64,000 nt of DNA from Marivita cryptomonadis (lineage in GTDB: Bacteria; Pseudomonadota; Alphaproteobacteria; Rhodobacterales; Rhodobacteraceae): contig NZ_JFKD01000003.1 of the NCBI RefSeq assembly GCF_002115725.1, positions 124,001-188,000 of the forward strand, given 5' to 3'. Below, one piece after another: positions 8,743 to 17,950 of this stretch. The notes under the pieces are model-generated. The model did not search any database and was not told the DNA's origin. It saw only the letters and a program-made list of their open reading frames with translations. Position 1 is the first letter of the stretch, and every line of letters starts with the position of its first letter. Made by a program: the position numbers and the translations under genes.

Positions 8743-9480
8743 TCACGCCGCGTCGAAAAGCCGTCCGATACGCGTGCAGCGGCTGGAAAACCCCGCCAGC
8801 ACCCCAAGATGCCATGCCAGAACCTGATTGCTAGACAGCGCGGGCACGCCCAGTTCGGCCTCGATCTCGTCGATCACCTCAAGCGCGCGCAGATTGGTGC
8901 AGGACAAGAACACCGCATCACACGCACCTCTTCGCCCCACATGGATGGCCGCATCCCGCACAGATTGTCTCGAAATACGCACCACGCGCTCTTCGAGCGG
9001 TTCATCGAAACTGCCAAACGATGTCACGCTGATCCCAGCCGCCTCAAGCCCTTGGATCAACCGGTCGCTGACTGAGGCGACATAGGGGCTGATCAACCCG
9101 ATCCGGCCAATCCCGTGCGCCGTGCAAGCCGCGATCAACGACGTCAATGGATCGGACACATAAGGCGTGTCCGCACCTTTCCGGATCAGCTCTGCCACCC
9201 GGGCCGCGCCAATGGCCGCACTCGCCGAAGTACAACCATACCCAACCGCCGCCAGTTCTGCGCCGATCGGCAACAGCCGCGCAGACGCCGTCAGGCTGTC
9301 TTCCATCGCGCAAAGGCTGTCCAGCGAAACTGTTGCACCAGACGGCACCCGGGACACCAAGAGCTCCACATCCGGTGGCAAGAGCATGCGGAAATCCCGC
9401 TCGATGGTTTCATCGCTTTGCAATGTCACCAACCCGATCTGCGTCGGGCGATGCGTGTCGATCGTATAAGGCAGCGCCAT
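8743..9480 (-). CDS. Asp/Glu racemase superfamily protein, EutA / maleate isomerase-like
   Basis: This 245-residue protein has the paired catalytic cysteines of the Asp/Glu racemase, maleate cis-trans isomerase and arylmalonate decarboxylase superfamily: C83 in GYGCTSAS and C194 in LSCTNLRAL. The overall pattern resembles EutA, the protein of this family found in ectoine-utilisation operons. It is the last gene of a three-gene operon and its start overlaps the M24 gene's stop (TGATG). The companion genes are an M24 hydrolase and a PLP ammonia-lyase-like enzyme, which parallels eutD and eutB, but no eutC or eutE is present. The substrate is therefore unassigned. The family is clear; the reaction (racemisation, isomerisation or decarboxylation) is not. 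Confidence 0.75.
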   Translation of the reverse strand: MALPYTIDTHRPTQIGLVTLQSDETIERDFRMLLPPDVELLVSRVPSGATVSLDSLCAMEDSLTASARLLPIGAELAAVGYGCTSASAAIGAARVAELIRKGADTPYVSDPLTSLIAACTAHGIGRIGLISPYVASVSDRLIQGLEAAGISVTSFGSFDEPLEERVVRISRQSVRDAAIHVGRRGACDAVFLSCTNLRALEVIDEIEAELGVPALSSNQVLAWHLGVLAGFSSRCTRIGRLFDAA

Positions 9481-10640
9481 CAGATCACCCTCATATCGCG
9501 TGATTGCGGTTGCGACAGGAATGCGGCTCCCGACTCGCGGATCACGATGTTCTCTTCATGTACAAGGATCTTGCCGGGAAGGACTGTCACGGACGGCTCA
9601 AGCGTAAGAACCATACCCGGCACAAGAACGGTATGATCCTGCGGGATGATCGACGGCCATTCCGTCAATTGCATCCCCAGACCATGCCCAAGACGCCCCG
9701 CCTCCATCGCCTCGCCTCCGGGATTCACCACGTCGTTCATGGCATGAAAGAGATTGGCAATCGTCACGCCCGGTTTGGCGATCTCTGTCGCTGCATGCGT
9801 GGCGTCGATCAGGCGGGCATGGGCCGTCGCGACATCCGCCGAAGGTACTCCGACACTGTAGTTCCGATCGAAATCACAGAAATAGCCATCCCAGACCAAC
9901 CCGGTGTCCAACATCAGGACATCACCTGACACAAGCGGAGTATCCGTGGCAGGCGAGATCACGTCAGCATATCCCGACGCATCTGCCGCACCAGCCAAAT
10001 ACGGCACCCAATCCGCACCGTCTTCGAGGCACAGCATCTGAAACCTGCGGAACACGTCCGACAACGACATGCCAGGCGACACGTGGTCAGGCGCTCGGTC
10101 AAACGCTCGGGTCGCGATTTGGGCGGCATGTGCGATCTTCGCAATCTCCGCTTCGGATTTCACCATGCGCAGACGCCGCGTGATCGTTGTATCCCCCACC
10201 AATCGGCGCGGCGCCAACGCCTGTTCCAACCGACGCAGGTCGGCCAGCGGCATGCGCACATGGCTTTCCATCTGGTCAGCGATCCCAATCCGCCCGTCTT
10301 TCGGGACAGTCTCGGTTAGTGCGTCTGTCAGCAGGCCAATGCCGTCATCCGTATAGTCAGGCGCCGCCCATGTGCGGATATCAGTGATCCAGCTTTGCCC
10401 CATTAAATGCGCCCCGATAGAGGGGATCACCGCAATCGGATCACCCGACACAGGCAGGATCACGAACCAAGGCCGTGTCGGGCTTTCCCAGAACCGGGTC
10501 AGGAACCCGGTGTAGTAGCGAATTTCGGGCTCTGTCGTCAGCAACATCGCAGCAAGGCCCTGCTCGACCATCAAAGCCTGCGCGGCAGAGGTGCGCTGCC
10601 GAAACTCCCCAACATGGAAGCCGCGCGGCGGTGATGTCAT
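9480..10640 (-). CDS. M24 family metallohydrolase (Xaa-Pro peptidase / ectoine hydrolase / creatinase type)
   Basis: This 386-residue protein has an N-terminal creatinase-like domain (1-160) and a pita-bread metal domain. The expected dinuclear metal ligands are visible: D245 (MLDTG), D256 (YFCDFDRN), H319 (LGHGLGM), E348 (LTLEPS) and a glutamate at 362/363 (VHEENI). M24 enzymes cleave C-N bonds in prolyl peptides, creatine or the ectoine ring, and some marine members (DddP) cleave DMSP. Clustering with an EutA-like racemase and a diaminopropionate-lyase-like enzyme favours ring opening or deamidation of an amino acid derivative. Both ends overlap neighbouring genes (ATGA upstream, TGATG downstream), so the three are translationally coupled. 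Confidence 0.82.
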   Translation of the reverse strand: MTSPPRGFHVGEFRQRTSAAQALMVEQGLAAMLLTTEPEIRYYTGFLTRFWESPTRPWFVILPVSGDPIAVIPSIGAHLMGQSWITDIRTWAAPDYTDDGIGLLTDALTETVPKDGRIGIADQMESHVRMPLADLRRLEQALAPRRLVGDTTITRRLRMVKSEAEIAKIAHAAQIATRAFDRAPDHVSPGMSLSDVFRRFQMLCLEDGADWVPYLAGAADASGYADVISPATDTPLVSGDVLMLDTGLVWDGYFCDFDRNYSVGVPSADVATAHARLIDATHAATEIAKPGVTIANLFHAMNDVVNPGGEAMEAGRLGHGLGMQLTEWPSIIPQDHTVLVPGMVLTLEPSVTVLPGKILVHEENIVIRESGAAFLSQPQSRDMRVI

Positions 10641-11680
10641 GACGCCTGCTCGCTGAGGATGACCAAGACACGCGACTCCGCTGTCAGGCCCAAGTCAGCA
10701 CGTGATGTCCCTGCCGCAAGCAAACCGGCAATCCCCGCCCCACCCGACGGAGTGGTCGGAAAGCCCGCGTCGGCACAGACCGCGCTGCCCGCAGCACCTT
10801 CATCCTCCGAAATCAGCATGAAATCGTCCGCATCCCGCGCCAGCCCCTTAAGCGCGATCAGCGACGGCGCTTTACAATCAAGTCGCCCCATCGCAGATTC
10901 CGGTCCCTCGGTGACTTGCGCGGCTCCGGCTTTGATCGATGCATAAAGCGCCGGGGCGACTTCGGGTTCGACCACGATAATCCGCGGAGTATCGCCCCAC
11001 GCAATCCGCGCATAAGCGGCGCAAGCTGTGGCCAAACCACCAACACCGGCTTGCAGGAAAATGTGCGTCGGCGGCGAGGGCATCTGCGCGACAGCCTCCC
11101 GCATCAGGACCAGATAGCCCTCCATCAGAGTATATGGCCGGTCGAGGTAACCCGGCCACGAACTGTCCGACAGCAAGGCCCAATCGTTATCCGTTGCAGC
11201 CTGCGCGGCGCCTGCCATCGCCTCTTCATAGATCGCCCCGTGTCGGACAACTTCCGCACCAAAACTGCGCAGCCGGTCGGCAAAACCCTCGGGCACCGTA
11301 TCGGCAAGGTAAACAACGGCGCGCGCGCCAAACGCCTGCGCGCCCGCCGCTACAGACAGGCCGTGGTTGCCTGCACTTGCGGTGACATAGGTTCTGCCGT
11401 TGGCGTTGCCGACTTCGGCATCACGCGCAATCACATAGGCCGCACCCAACGCCTTGAAGCTTCCCAACCCCATGCGCGCGCGTTCGTCTTTGATATGCAG
11501 GTGCCCAACACCCGCCACCTTCGCCAAGGCAGGCGCATCGTGAAGCGGTGTCACACCGGCGGCAGGACACCGGGTCAACAGGGTTGACGGGCGGTCCGCA
11601 TCAACGCTGGGAAAAGGAATTTCTGCCAGTGTCGCAAGCACGGCATCTGCAAGGTCGGGGGTTTTGTGCAGCACGTTCAT
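10637..11680 (-). CDS. PLP-dependent lyase, diaminopropionate ammonia-lyase / threonine dehydratase-like
   Basis: This fold-type II PLP enzyme has the cofactor lysine in LGSFKALG (K76 counting from the start used here), the phosphate/substrate loop SAGNHG (102-107), and a glycine-rich LQAGVGGLA motif. The segment SSWPGYLDRPYTLMEGY closely follows the pattern of diaminopropionate ammonia-lyase. Such enzymes remove ammonia from 2,3-diaminopropionate, serine or hydroxyaspartate-type substrates. I start at the ATG at 11680; a start 24 codons upstream (11752) is also open, and neither has a strong ribosome-binding site. It is the first gene of the operon that continues into the M24 and EutA-like genes and is divergent from a TPP enzyme. 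The exact substrate is not known. Confidence 0.78.
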   Translation of the reverse strand: MNVLHKTPDLADAVLATLAEIPFPSVDADRPSTLLTRCPAAGVTPLHDAPALAKVAGVGHLHIKDERARMGLGSFKALGAAYVIARDAEVGNANGRTYVTASAGNHGLSVAAGAQAFGARAVVYLADTVPEGFADRLRSFGAEVVRHGAIYEEAMAGAAQAATDNDWALLSDSSWPGYLDRPYTLMEGYLVLMREAVAQMPSPPTHIFLQAGVGGLATACAAYARIAWGDTPRIIVVEPEVAPALYASIKAGAAQVTEGPESAMGRLDCKAPSLIALKGLARDADDFMLISEDEGAAGSAVCADAGFPTTPSGGAGIAGLLAAGTSRADLGLTAESRVLVILSEQAS

Positions 11681-11815
11681 ATCCGCACTGTGACAGCACA
11701 TTGCCGCGTCTGTCACGCCAAGTCCGACATCCTCCGCGCCTAGACCGACCATCTGTTTGCCCTGCCCTGCGAACCGCTTTAGCGTTTGGACAAATCAAAG
11801 AAGGCCTTGCTCAGA

Positions 11816-13468
11816 ATGACCCGTCCGAACACCACGATCCGCGCCGCCGACCACCTTGTCGACCTGCTTGTTGCCCAAGGGACAACAGCCGCCTTCGGGG
11901 TGCCCGGAGAAAGCTACCTGCCCGTGCTCGACGCGTTCTATGGGCGCGAGACGGACATCCGTTTTGTCACCTGCCGGCAAGAAGGCGGTGCCGCGATGGC
12001 CGCTGATGCATACGGCAAACTCACAGGTCGTCCCGGCATCTGCTTTGCCACGCGCGGACCGGGTGCCACCAATGCCAGCGCCGGGGTGCATGTGGCCCAT
12101 CAGGATTCGACCCCGATGATCCTGTTCCTAGGTCAGGTCGCGCGGGACATGATGGATCGCGAGGCGTTTCAGGAAATCGACTACCGCCGCATGTTCGGCC
12201 AGATGGCCAAGTGGGTTGCCCAGATCGACGATGCGTCGCGGCTTCAGGAATACATTTCCCGCGCATTTAGGACGGCTATGTCCGGACGGCCCGGCCCGGT
12301 GGTGCTCGCCCTGCCGGAGGACATGCTTTACGATGAGATCACCCAGCCCACGCCGCCTTCGCGGATCGAGACTCCTCGTTTTTTACCATCCGGTAAAATC
12401 ATGGATGACCTCAAGTCCCGGATCGCCAAAGCCCAACGCCCGCTGGTCATGGCGGGGGGTGGTGGATGGACCAAAACCGGGATCGCAGCCTTGCAACGTT
12501 TTGCAGAAACGCAAAGCCTGCCCGTTGCCGTTTCACTGCGATGCCAAGGACTTATGGACAACCGGCATCCGAATTACATCGGCCATTACGGCGTCGGCAC
12601 CCCGCCCTACCTCAAGGACATCATGGCCGAGACCGACCTGCTCATCGCCATCGGCCCGCGTCTGGGGGAAATGACCACAGCAGGCTATTCGATCCTGACA
12701 CCGCCGGTATCGGACCAATCGCTGGTGCATGTCTTCCCCGAACCCGAAGAAATCGGCCGCGTCTACGAGCCGGAAATCGCGCTGGTAGCAGATACCGAAA
12801 GCTTCTGTACGGCTGTCGCTGACTGGGCCCCCATCGCGCCTGACAGCTTTGCGAACCGTACGAAAGACCTGCACGAACAGTACGTTTCGTTCAGCGACCC
12901 AGCCTCGGTCGGGGATGATCCGCTCGCCCCCTATTTCGCACATCTGGCCGAGATCCTGCCCGACGATGCGATCCTGTGCAACGGCGCGGGAAACTACGCG
13001 GGCTGGCTGCACCGCTTCTACAAGTACCGCGCACCGGGATCACAACTGGCCCCAACGTCCGGCTCTATGGGCTACGGCCTGCCTGCTGCCATCGGGGCTG
13101 CGATCTGTGAACCAGAGCGCGAAATTTTCGCGATCGCAGGGGATGGATGTTTCATGATGACCTGTCAGGAAATGGCCACCGCCGTGCATCACGATCTGAA
13201 CCTGACCGTGATCATCATCGACAACGCCCGCTACGGCACGATCCGCGCGCATCAGGAACGGGAATATCCAGATCGGGTATCTGGCACGGTACTGACCAAT
13301 CCCGATTTCAGTGACTTCGCGCGGTCCTTCGGCGCCCATGCTGCCAAGGCACCAGACTACGAGAGCTTTGTTACGGCCTTGGCCGAAGCGCGGTCGCACA
13401 CAGGGGTCAAGTTGATCGAGGTGAAGGCCGATCCCAACTTCCTGTCACCGGGAAAGCGGCTGTCCTGA
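11816..13468 (+). CDS. Thiamine pyrophosphate-dependent enzyme, acetolactate synthase-like
   Basis: This 550-residue protein has the three-domain layout of the acetolactate synthase family. The N-terminal pyrimidine-binding domain contains the catalytic glutamate in GVPGESYL and the RGPGATNA motif. A central domain follows. The C-terminal pyrophosphate domain carries the TPP motif, beginning GDGCFMMTCQEM and ending about 30 residues later in IIDNARYG. Members decarboxylate a 2-oxoacid and transfer or release the product. No small regulatory subunit (ilvH) follows, so it is more likely a catabolic carboligase or decarboxylase than biosynthetic ALS. The ATG at 11816 is preferred over an upstream TTG. 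It is divergent from the PLP/M24/EutA operon and may act on its 2-oxoacid product, which is inference. Confidence 0.8.
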   Translation: MTRPNTTIRAADHLVDLLVAQGTTAAFGVPGESYLPVLDAFYGRETDIRFVTCRQEGGAAMAADAYGKLTGRPGICFATRGPGATNASAGVHVAHQDSTPMILFLGQVARDMMDREAFQEIDYRRMFGQMAKWVAQIDDASRLQEYISRAFRTAMSGRPGPVVLALPEDMLYDEITQPTPPSRIETPRFLPSGKIMDDLKSRIAKAQRPLVMAGGGGWTKTGIAALQRFAETQSLPVAVSLRCQGLMDNRHPNYIGHYGVGTPPYLKDIMAETDLLIAIGPRLGEMTTAGYSILTPPVSDQSLVHVFPEPEEIGRVYEPEIALVADTESFCTAVADWAPIAPDSFANRTKDLHEQYVSFSDPASVGDDPLAPYFAHLAEILPDDAILCNGAGNYAGWLHRFYKYRAPGSQLAPTSGSMGYGLPAAIGAAICEPEREIFAIAGDGCFMMTCQEMATAVHHDLNLTVIIIDNARYGTIRAHQEREYPDRVSGTVLTNPDFSDFARSFGAHAAKAPDYESFVTALAEARSHTGVKLIEVKADPNFLSPGKRLS

Positions 13469-13474
13469 CTTGGC

Positions 13475-14686
13475 TCATAACAGGCCCGTTGCGAGCAGCA
13501 GCAGGCTTGTTCCAACCCCCAGCACTGGCACAGCCATTGGCACGCGGAAATGCTGGTCAGCAGGTGCGCCGGCCAGCTTGATCCGGATCAGAGCAAGGTT
13601 CACCAGAACGAAGACGAACAGCACGATCTGCGACGTGCGTTCGGCCAGCGCATCAATGGGGAACGTCAGAGCTAAGAGCAGGATTGTAAGACCAACGACC
13701 AAGGTGGCGACGACTGGTGTCTGGGTCTTGGGCGAGACATAGGCCAAAGGCTTGGGCAGATGTCCCCTGTCCGCCAAACCATAAAGCACGCGTGACGCCA
13801 TGATCATCTGGATCAGAACGCCATTCACCGTTGCAACGATTGCAACAAGGCTGAACCCCTGTTGCAACGGGGCCGGAGCGTCCGCGAAGACCAGCAACAA
13901 AGGTGCCGCCGATGCGGACAGCGTTTCAAGCGGAACCGCCATCAAGACGGCAGTGGTCGTTCCGATGTAAAGCACGGTCGCAAGAACAAGCGTCCACAGG
14001 ATCGCGCGGGGCATGGTATGCAGAGGGTCTTTCACCTCTTCCGCGACGTTGGCCATGTCTTCGAACCCGACAAAGGCAAAGAACGCGAGAAGCGACGCCG
14101 TACCGATCCCCACCCAGTGCGGGCCGGTCAGGGGCGGGATGATCTCAGGTAATGTCACGCCGGATGGGTCCGAAAAGACAAACCCCCAGAGCATCACCAT
14201 GAGAAGCCCCGAAACCTCGATGACCGTGATCACCGCGGCGACGGTGACTGACTGGGTGATTCCCCAAAGCGCGATCACCGCCATGAGCGCCACAACGGCG
14301 ACGGTCAGACCTTCGGTTGGCGCACCGGTCAACCCATGCAGATAGGAGGCCGCACCAAGCGACACTGCCGCCGCAGACACCAAACCCGACAGCACGACGG
14401 CAAGCCCCACCACCGTGGCCAAGCTTGCAGACGAAAACCCCGCTTCGACGTAAGCCGCCTCGCCCGCGCTGACGGGATACCGGGTCGACAATTCGGCATA
14501 GGAAAAGGCGGTGAAGGCAACAACCACCGCTGCCACAACAAAGGACACAGGCGCGAAGACCCCGGCCTCTGCTGCCGTTGCGCCGACCAAAACGTAAATC
14601 CCCGCACCCACGGTCACGCCAAGCCCGTAGAGCGTCAGCAAGGGCACATTCAAAGCGCGGCGCAGTTTGTTTTCGGGGGTCACCAT
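13475..14686 (-). CDS. APC family amino acid permease
   Basis: This approximately 403-residue integral membrane protein is an amino acid-polyamine-organocation (APC) transporter. It opens with the signature glycine-rich first helix (LYGLGVTVGAGIYVLVG), followed by about 11 more hydrophobic helices and the conserved FAFVGFEDMANVAEEVKDP motif in the sixth-helix region. Such permeases import amino acids by proton symport or exchange. I start at the internal ATG (14686) just before the conserved N-terminus; 18 extra codons to 14740 are possible. It is convergent with the TPP enzyme, only six bases apart, and may import the substrate of the neighbouring catabolic cluster. Confidence 0.8.
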   Translation of the reverse strand: MVTPENKLRRALNVPLLTLYGLGVTVGAGIYVLVGATAAEAGVFAPVSFVVAAVVVAFTAFSYAELSTRYPVSAGEAAYVEAGFSSASLATVVGLAVVLSGLVSAAAVSLGAASYLHGLTGAPTEGLTVAVVALMAVIALWGITQSVTVAAVITVIEVSGLLMVMLWGFVFSDPSGVTLPEIIPPLTGPHWVGIGTASLLAFFAFVGFEDMANVAEEVKDPLHTMPRAILWTLVLATVLYIGTTTAVLMAVPLETLSASAAPLLLVFADAPAPLQQGFSLVAIVATVNGVLIQMIMASRVLYGLADRGHLPKPLAYVSPKTQTPVVATLVVGLTILLLALTFPIDALAERTSQIVLFVFVLVNLALIRIKLAGAPADQHFRVPMAVPVLGVGTSLLLLATGLL

Positions 14687-14803
14687 GGTGAAACCGGCCT
14701 GTCTATCAGGCGGCGCATGGGTGCCCGCCTTGTCACCCATGTTCTAGCGCGGATTGCGTTCATCCAAGATGATATGGGTCAAGCCACGCTTGGCTTCATC
14801 GGA

Positions 14804-15430
14804 TCAGAGCGTCGAGCGAACCCATCCAGCAAAGGCGTCGAACACCTGATCCGACGCTGTACTGAAGGCGTCGATCACGACAGATGTCTCGGTCGTTGCA
14901 GCCGTAGCGATTGCCGAGAACCGGCGACTGGCGATGATGCTGGCGTCCCGTTCGCGTACGATCCGCACGAGAAGCGCGATCTGCACATTGGCGGTCTCGG
15001 TGCCCGGAACCACATCGGCCTGAAAGTCGATGACCTCAGTCACAATGGCGAAGTCCCCACTGACGCCCAAGGGTTTGCGACCGACATAGCGCACAGCACC
15101 CGTGGCTTCGATGGAGCGCAGCATCAACGTCTGGATCATCACCGGGGTCGGTTCGCTCCACCGGACGTCGGGAAGGTACTGCGCCTGCAAGGCATTGGGC
15201 CGGATCATGATCCGGTCAGTGGCCAAGGCCCCGCTTGTGGTGGGGATTTCGACAATCACATCGCGCGCCGATACGCGCCCGCCACTGGGCGCAATGCCGC
15301 CCGGTGCGCGCAATTCGTACACGTCCAGTGGCGTCGCTGCATCGCTGACGGCGGTGATCGCAGCACAGCCCGACAGCACGGCCAGACTTGCCGCCGCGAT
15401 GATGCTCCGAAGGGGGGCCCATAGTGTCAT
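14804..15430 (-). CDS. ABC-type transport auxiliary lipoprotein (PqiC/Mla-associated)
   Basis: This 208-residue protein has a lipoprotein signal peptide with lipobox LSGC (lipidated C22), then a mixed alpha/beta domain matching the auxiliary lipoprotein family found beside MCE-type lipid transporters. In PqiABC such lipoproteins form the outer-membrane end of a periplasmic lipid conduit. It is the last gene of the Mla-type operon and its start overlaps the MCE gene's stop (ATGA). It probably docks the long MCE protein at the outer membrane, which is inferred from context and the known PqiC architecture. Confidence 0.8.
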   Translation of the reverse strand: MTLWAPLRSIIAAASLAVLSGCAAITAVSDAATPLDVYELRAPGGIAPSGGRVSARDVIVEIPTTSGALATDRIMIRPNALQAQYLPDVRWSEPTPVMIQTLMLRSIEATGAVRYVGRKPLGVSGDFAIVTEVIDFQADVVPGTETANVQIALLVRIVRERDASIIASRRFSAIATAATTETSVVIDAFSTASDQVFDAFAGWVRSTL

Positions 15431-17166
15431 CGTCTGAACTCCGGGGTTTCGCTGTCGAGGAAGAAGCGCGTCGGGTCTCGTTGTATCTGATCGGTCAAAC
15501 GGTCGAGATTTGCAATCAATGCACGGCTTTCCTGTGCCAGCCGGGAATAGAGCGGCAGCGCGGTCGTGGTGAATTCGCGGATCGCTGGCGACGCGGCGCT
15601 GGTCAGGCTGCGCAGCTCGGCAAAGGTGTCGCTTGCCGCCTGACTGGCAGCACGCAGATCAGCCGACATGCCGGGGATGTCTTCAGACACCTGAGCGATC
15701 GCCGCATCGAGGCTGCCCAACGATGCTTCCAACCCGGTGATGATGCCATCCAGATCCTCGTTTATGACACGATCCGCGCCGGTGAAGGCACGTTCTGCCG
15801 CGCCAAGAGCACGGTCGCCAGTTTCCAGCGCGTCGTTGATTGCAGCCAGCGTCGTGTTGGCATTGGCAAAGGACACTCTCGCGTCTTCAAGCGTCACTCG
15901 CGCCGTGTCCAACACCGCCTCGGCGGATTGGCTGGAGGCGGTCAGGTTGCCGCCAACTTCGGTGGCAACGGTTCGGAAGGTTTCGGCAGTCTGGCGGATG
16001 TCGGCGATGATCACGGGCAGATCTTCGTTGGCGATGGTCGCAACAGATGCGATTGCGCGGTCGGCTTCGGCTACCATCGCGCGGGTTTCCGACAAAAGCG
16101 GCGCGCCTTCGTCGCGGATCAACGTGTCAATGCTGCCTGCAGTTTCGGTCACGGCCTCGGCGGTGCCATCAAGCCGGGCAATCAGCGCGTCGGTGGCTTG
16201 CAGGGTCGTCTGCGCCTCTTGCAAACGCGCGGTTGCGGTTTCGCCGGTGGTGTTCAACGTCGCCATCAGCGCGCGGGCGTCGGCAGAGAGCGCGGTGAGT
16301 TCGCTTTGCAATGCGGCAGTGGTGGCCCGCAAATCAGCGGTGGCTTGGGTAAGATCGGTGGCGATGTAGGATTCCGTCTGGTCGATGGCGGATCGCGCGC
16401 TGATCAGGGTTTCGGCCCCGGTTGTCAGCACCCCTTTGCCCTGTTCAGAGAGTTCGCCAATCGACACGAGTGTGGCATCAGCGGTTTGCAACACACCCGT
16501 AAGATCACCGGTCAGCGTGTTCAGCGTTTCGTTGAAGCGGTTGATCTGCTCGGCAAAGTCATTGACCGTTTCAGAGACCGCTGAAAACCCATCCAGCGTC
16601 TCTGCAAAATCGGCAGAGGCGGTTTCGACATTGGCGATGATGCTGTTGATCCGCGCGCGGTTTTCATCCCCCAGCAGTTCCCCCACATCCGACACCAGTT
16701 GCAGGGATTCCTGCAAAAGCTGCGGCGCGTCTTCCGACAGGCTTTGCAGCGTAGAGCGTCCTGCAGTGATCTCGGGCACGGGCTGGTCTTCGGTCGGCTC
16801 CAACAGTTCAGCGGTGGTCGAACCGGGCCCAATGCCCACAAAGGACACGCCGGTCACGCCCTGCGCTTCGATGGTGGCGATGCTGTCGGTGCGCACGGGT
16901 GTTTCGGCATCCACCTCGACCCGAACAAGGATTGTGCCGTCCTGATTGGGGGACAGGCGCACATCCACCACCTGACCGACGGGCAAACCGCTAAAGCGCA
17001 CGTCAGACGCGTTGCCAAGCCCGGACACCGACGAAAACCGAATGTCGTAATAATCGAACTGGCGGTCCAGCTCGACCTGCGCGAACCAAAGGAAAAACCC
17101 AAGGATGCCCAGCAGCCCAGCGAGAGTGAACGCGCCGATCAGGACAAAATTCGCCTTGGTTTCCAA
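15427..17166 (-). CDS. MCE-domain (MlaD/PqiB-like) lipid transport protein with long coiled-coil region
   Basis: The protein has one N-terminal transmembrane helix (about residues 6-26), a single MCE domain (about 38-115, containing FSSVSGLGNASDVRFSGLPVG), and then about 440 residues of Ala/Thr/Glu/Ser-rich helical heptads. It ends in a DPTRFFL motif typical of MCE proteins that work with lipoproteins. MCE proteins form hexameric tunnels for phospholipids across the periplasm. At 579 residues it is much longer than E. coli MlaD (about 180), suggesting a self-sufficient helical needle. I start at TTG 17166, which immediately follows the ATPase gene's stop and gives the conserved ETKANFVLIG N-terminus; AAAGG lies nearby as ribosome-binding site. 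Confidence 0.85.
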   Translation of the reverse strand: METKANFVLIGAFTLAGLLGILGFFLWFAQVELDRQFDYYDIRFSSVSGLGNASDVRFSGLPVGQVVDVRLSPNQDGTILVRVEVDAETPVRTDSIATIEAQGVTGVSFVGIGPGSTTAELLEPTEDQPVPEITAGRSTLQSLSEDAPQLLQESLQLVSDVGELLGDENRARINSIIANVETASADFAETLDGFSAVSETVNDFAEQINRFNETLNTLTGDLTGVLQTADATLVSIGELSEQGKGVLTTGAETLISARSAIDQTESYIATDLTQATADLRATTAALQSELTALSADARALMATLNTTGETATARLQEAQTTLQATDALIARLDGTAEAVTETAGSIDTLIRDEGAPLLSETRAMVAEADRAIASVATIANEDLPVIIADIRQTAETFRTVATEVGGNLTASSQSAEAVLDTARVTLEDARVSFANANTTLAAINDALETGDRALGAAERAFTGADRVINEDLDGIITGLEASLGSLDAAIAQVSEDIPGMSADLRAASQAASDTFAELRSLTSAASPAIREFTTTALPLYSRLAQESRALIANLDRLTDQIQRDPTRFFLDSETPEFRR

Positions 17167-17167
17167 A

Positions 17168-17950
17168 TCAGTCGCCTTTCGTCTTGTCAGGCACAGCGGC
17201 GCGGGCGCGGGGGCCGTGGAAATATTCGTGCACCCACGGGTGATCCACCTCAAGCATATCCGCCATGCTGCCGGTCACCAGTACCTTTCGTTCCGCCAGC
17301 ACCGCGATGCGGTCACAGGTCGCGTGCAGCGTGTCGAGATCGTGGGTCACAAGGAACACGGTCAGACCCAGAGAATGGCTGAGGCCCCGGATCAATTGAT
17401 CGAACGCCGACGCACCAATCGGGTCAAGACCAGCGGTCGGTTCGTCGAGAAACACGATATCAGGATCAAGTGCGAGCGCCCGTGCAAGGCCCGCCCGCTT
17501 GCGCATCCCGCCCGAAAGTTCGGACGGGTATTTGTCACCGGCAAGGTATTGCAGACCCACCATTGAGATCTTGAGATCAGCCAAATCGCGGCGGATCTGC
17601 GGGTCAAGACCCGGTATCGCGCGCATTGGCACTTCGACGTTTTCACGCACGGTGAGCGAGGAAAACAGCGCACCGTCCTGAAACATCACGCCCCAGCGAC
17701 TTTCCAGTTTTTGCCGGGTGTCCTCGTCCGCGTTCAGAACATCGGTTCCCAGCACATCCACTGATCCGGCAGCAGGTTTCTGCAACCCGGCGATGGTGCG
17801 CAGCAGAACCGATTTGCCTGTGCCAGAGCCGCCTACAACGCCAAGGATTTCACCGCGATAGACGTCGAGGTCCAGATCCTCGTGCACCACCTGCCGCCCG
17901 AACTGATTGCGGATACCGCGCAGCTTTATGACCACCTCGCGTTCGGTCAT
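17168..17950 (-). CDS. mlaF: MlaF-type ABC transporter ATP-binding protein
   Basis: This 260-residue ATPase has Walker A GGSGTGKS (residues 40-47), the signature LSGGMRKRAGLARAL, Walker B DIVFLDEPTAGLDP and the switch histidine in VTHDLDTL. The LSGGMRKR form of the signature and the N-terminal layout are characteristic of MlaF/Ttg2A-type ATPases that power MCE lipid transporters. The start at 17950 overlaps the permease stop by ATGA; a longer open frame upstream is just the shadow of the permease gene. Its stop precedes the MCE start by one base. It drives retrograde phospholipid transport to the inner membrane, by analogy with the E. coli Mla system. Confidence 0.9.
   Translation of the reverse strand: MTEREVVIKLRGIRNQFGRQVVHEDLDLDVYRGEILGVVGGSGTGKSVLLRTIAGLQKPAAGSVDVLGTDVLNADEDTRQKLESRWGVMFQDGALFSSLTVRENVEVPMRAIPGLDPQIRRDLADLKISMVGLQYLAGDKYPSELSGGMRKRAGLARALALDPDIVFLDEPTAGLDPIGASAFDQLIRGLSHSLGLTVFLVTHDLDTLHATCDRIAVLAERKVLVTGSMADMLEVDHPWVHEYFHGPRARAAVPDKTKGD

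Noticed and set aside
8441..8815. 124-codon minus-strand frame covering the tRNA-Gly gene
   Set aside because: It overlaps a perfect tRNA and has no coding features.
9480..10640. Identity of the M24 protein as the DMSP lyase DddP
   Set aside because: DddP is longer (about 440 residues) and lies near DMSP genes; this protein is coupled to amino-acid-type enzymes. It cannot be excluded, but the evidence does not favour it.
8743..11680. Calling the three genes a true ectoine operon (eutABD)
   Set aside because: The PLP enzyme looks more like diaminopropionate ammonia-lyase than EutB, and eutC, eutE, the ectoine transporter and its regulator are absent.
15424..16584. 386-codon frame opposite the MCE protein
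   Set aside because: Gly/Arg/Val-rich mirror of Ala/Thr-rich helical repeats on the other strand; not coding-like.
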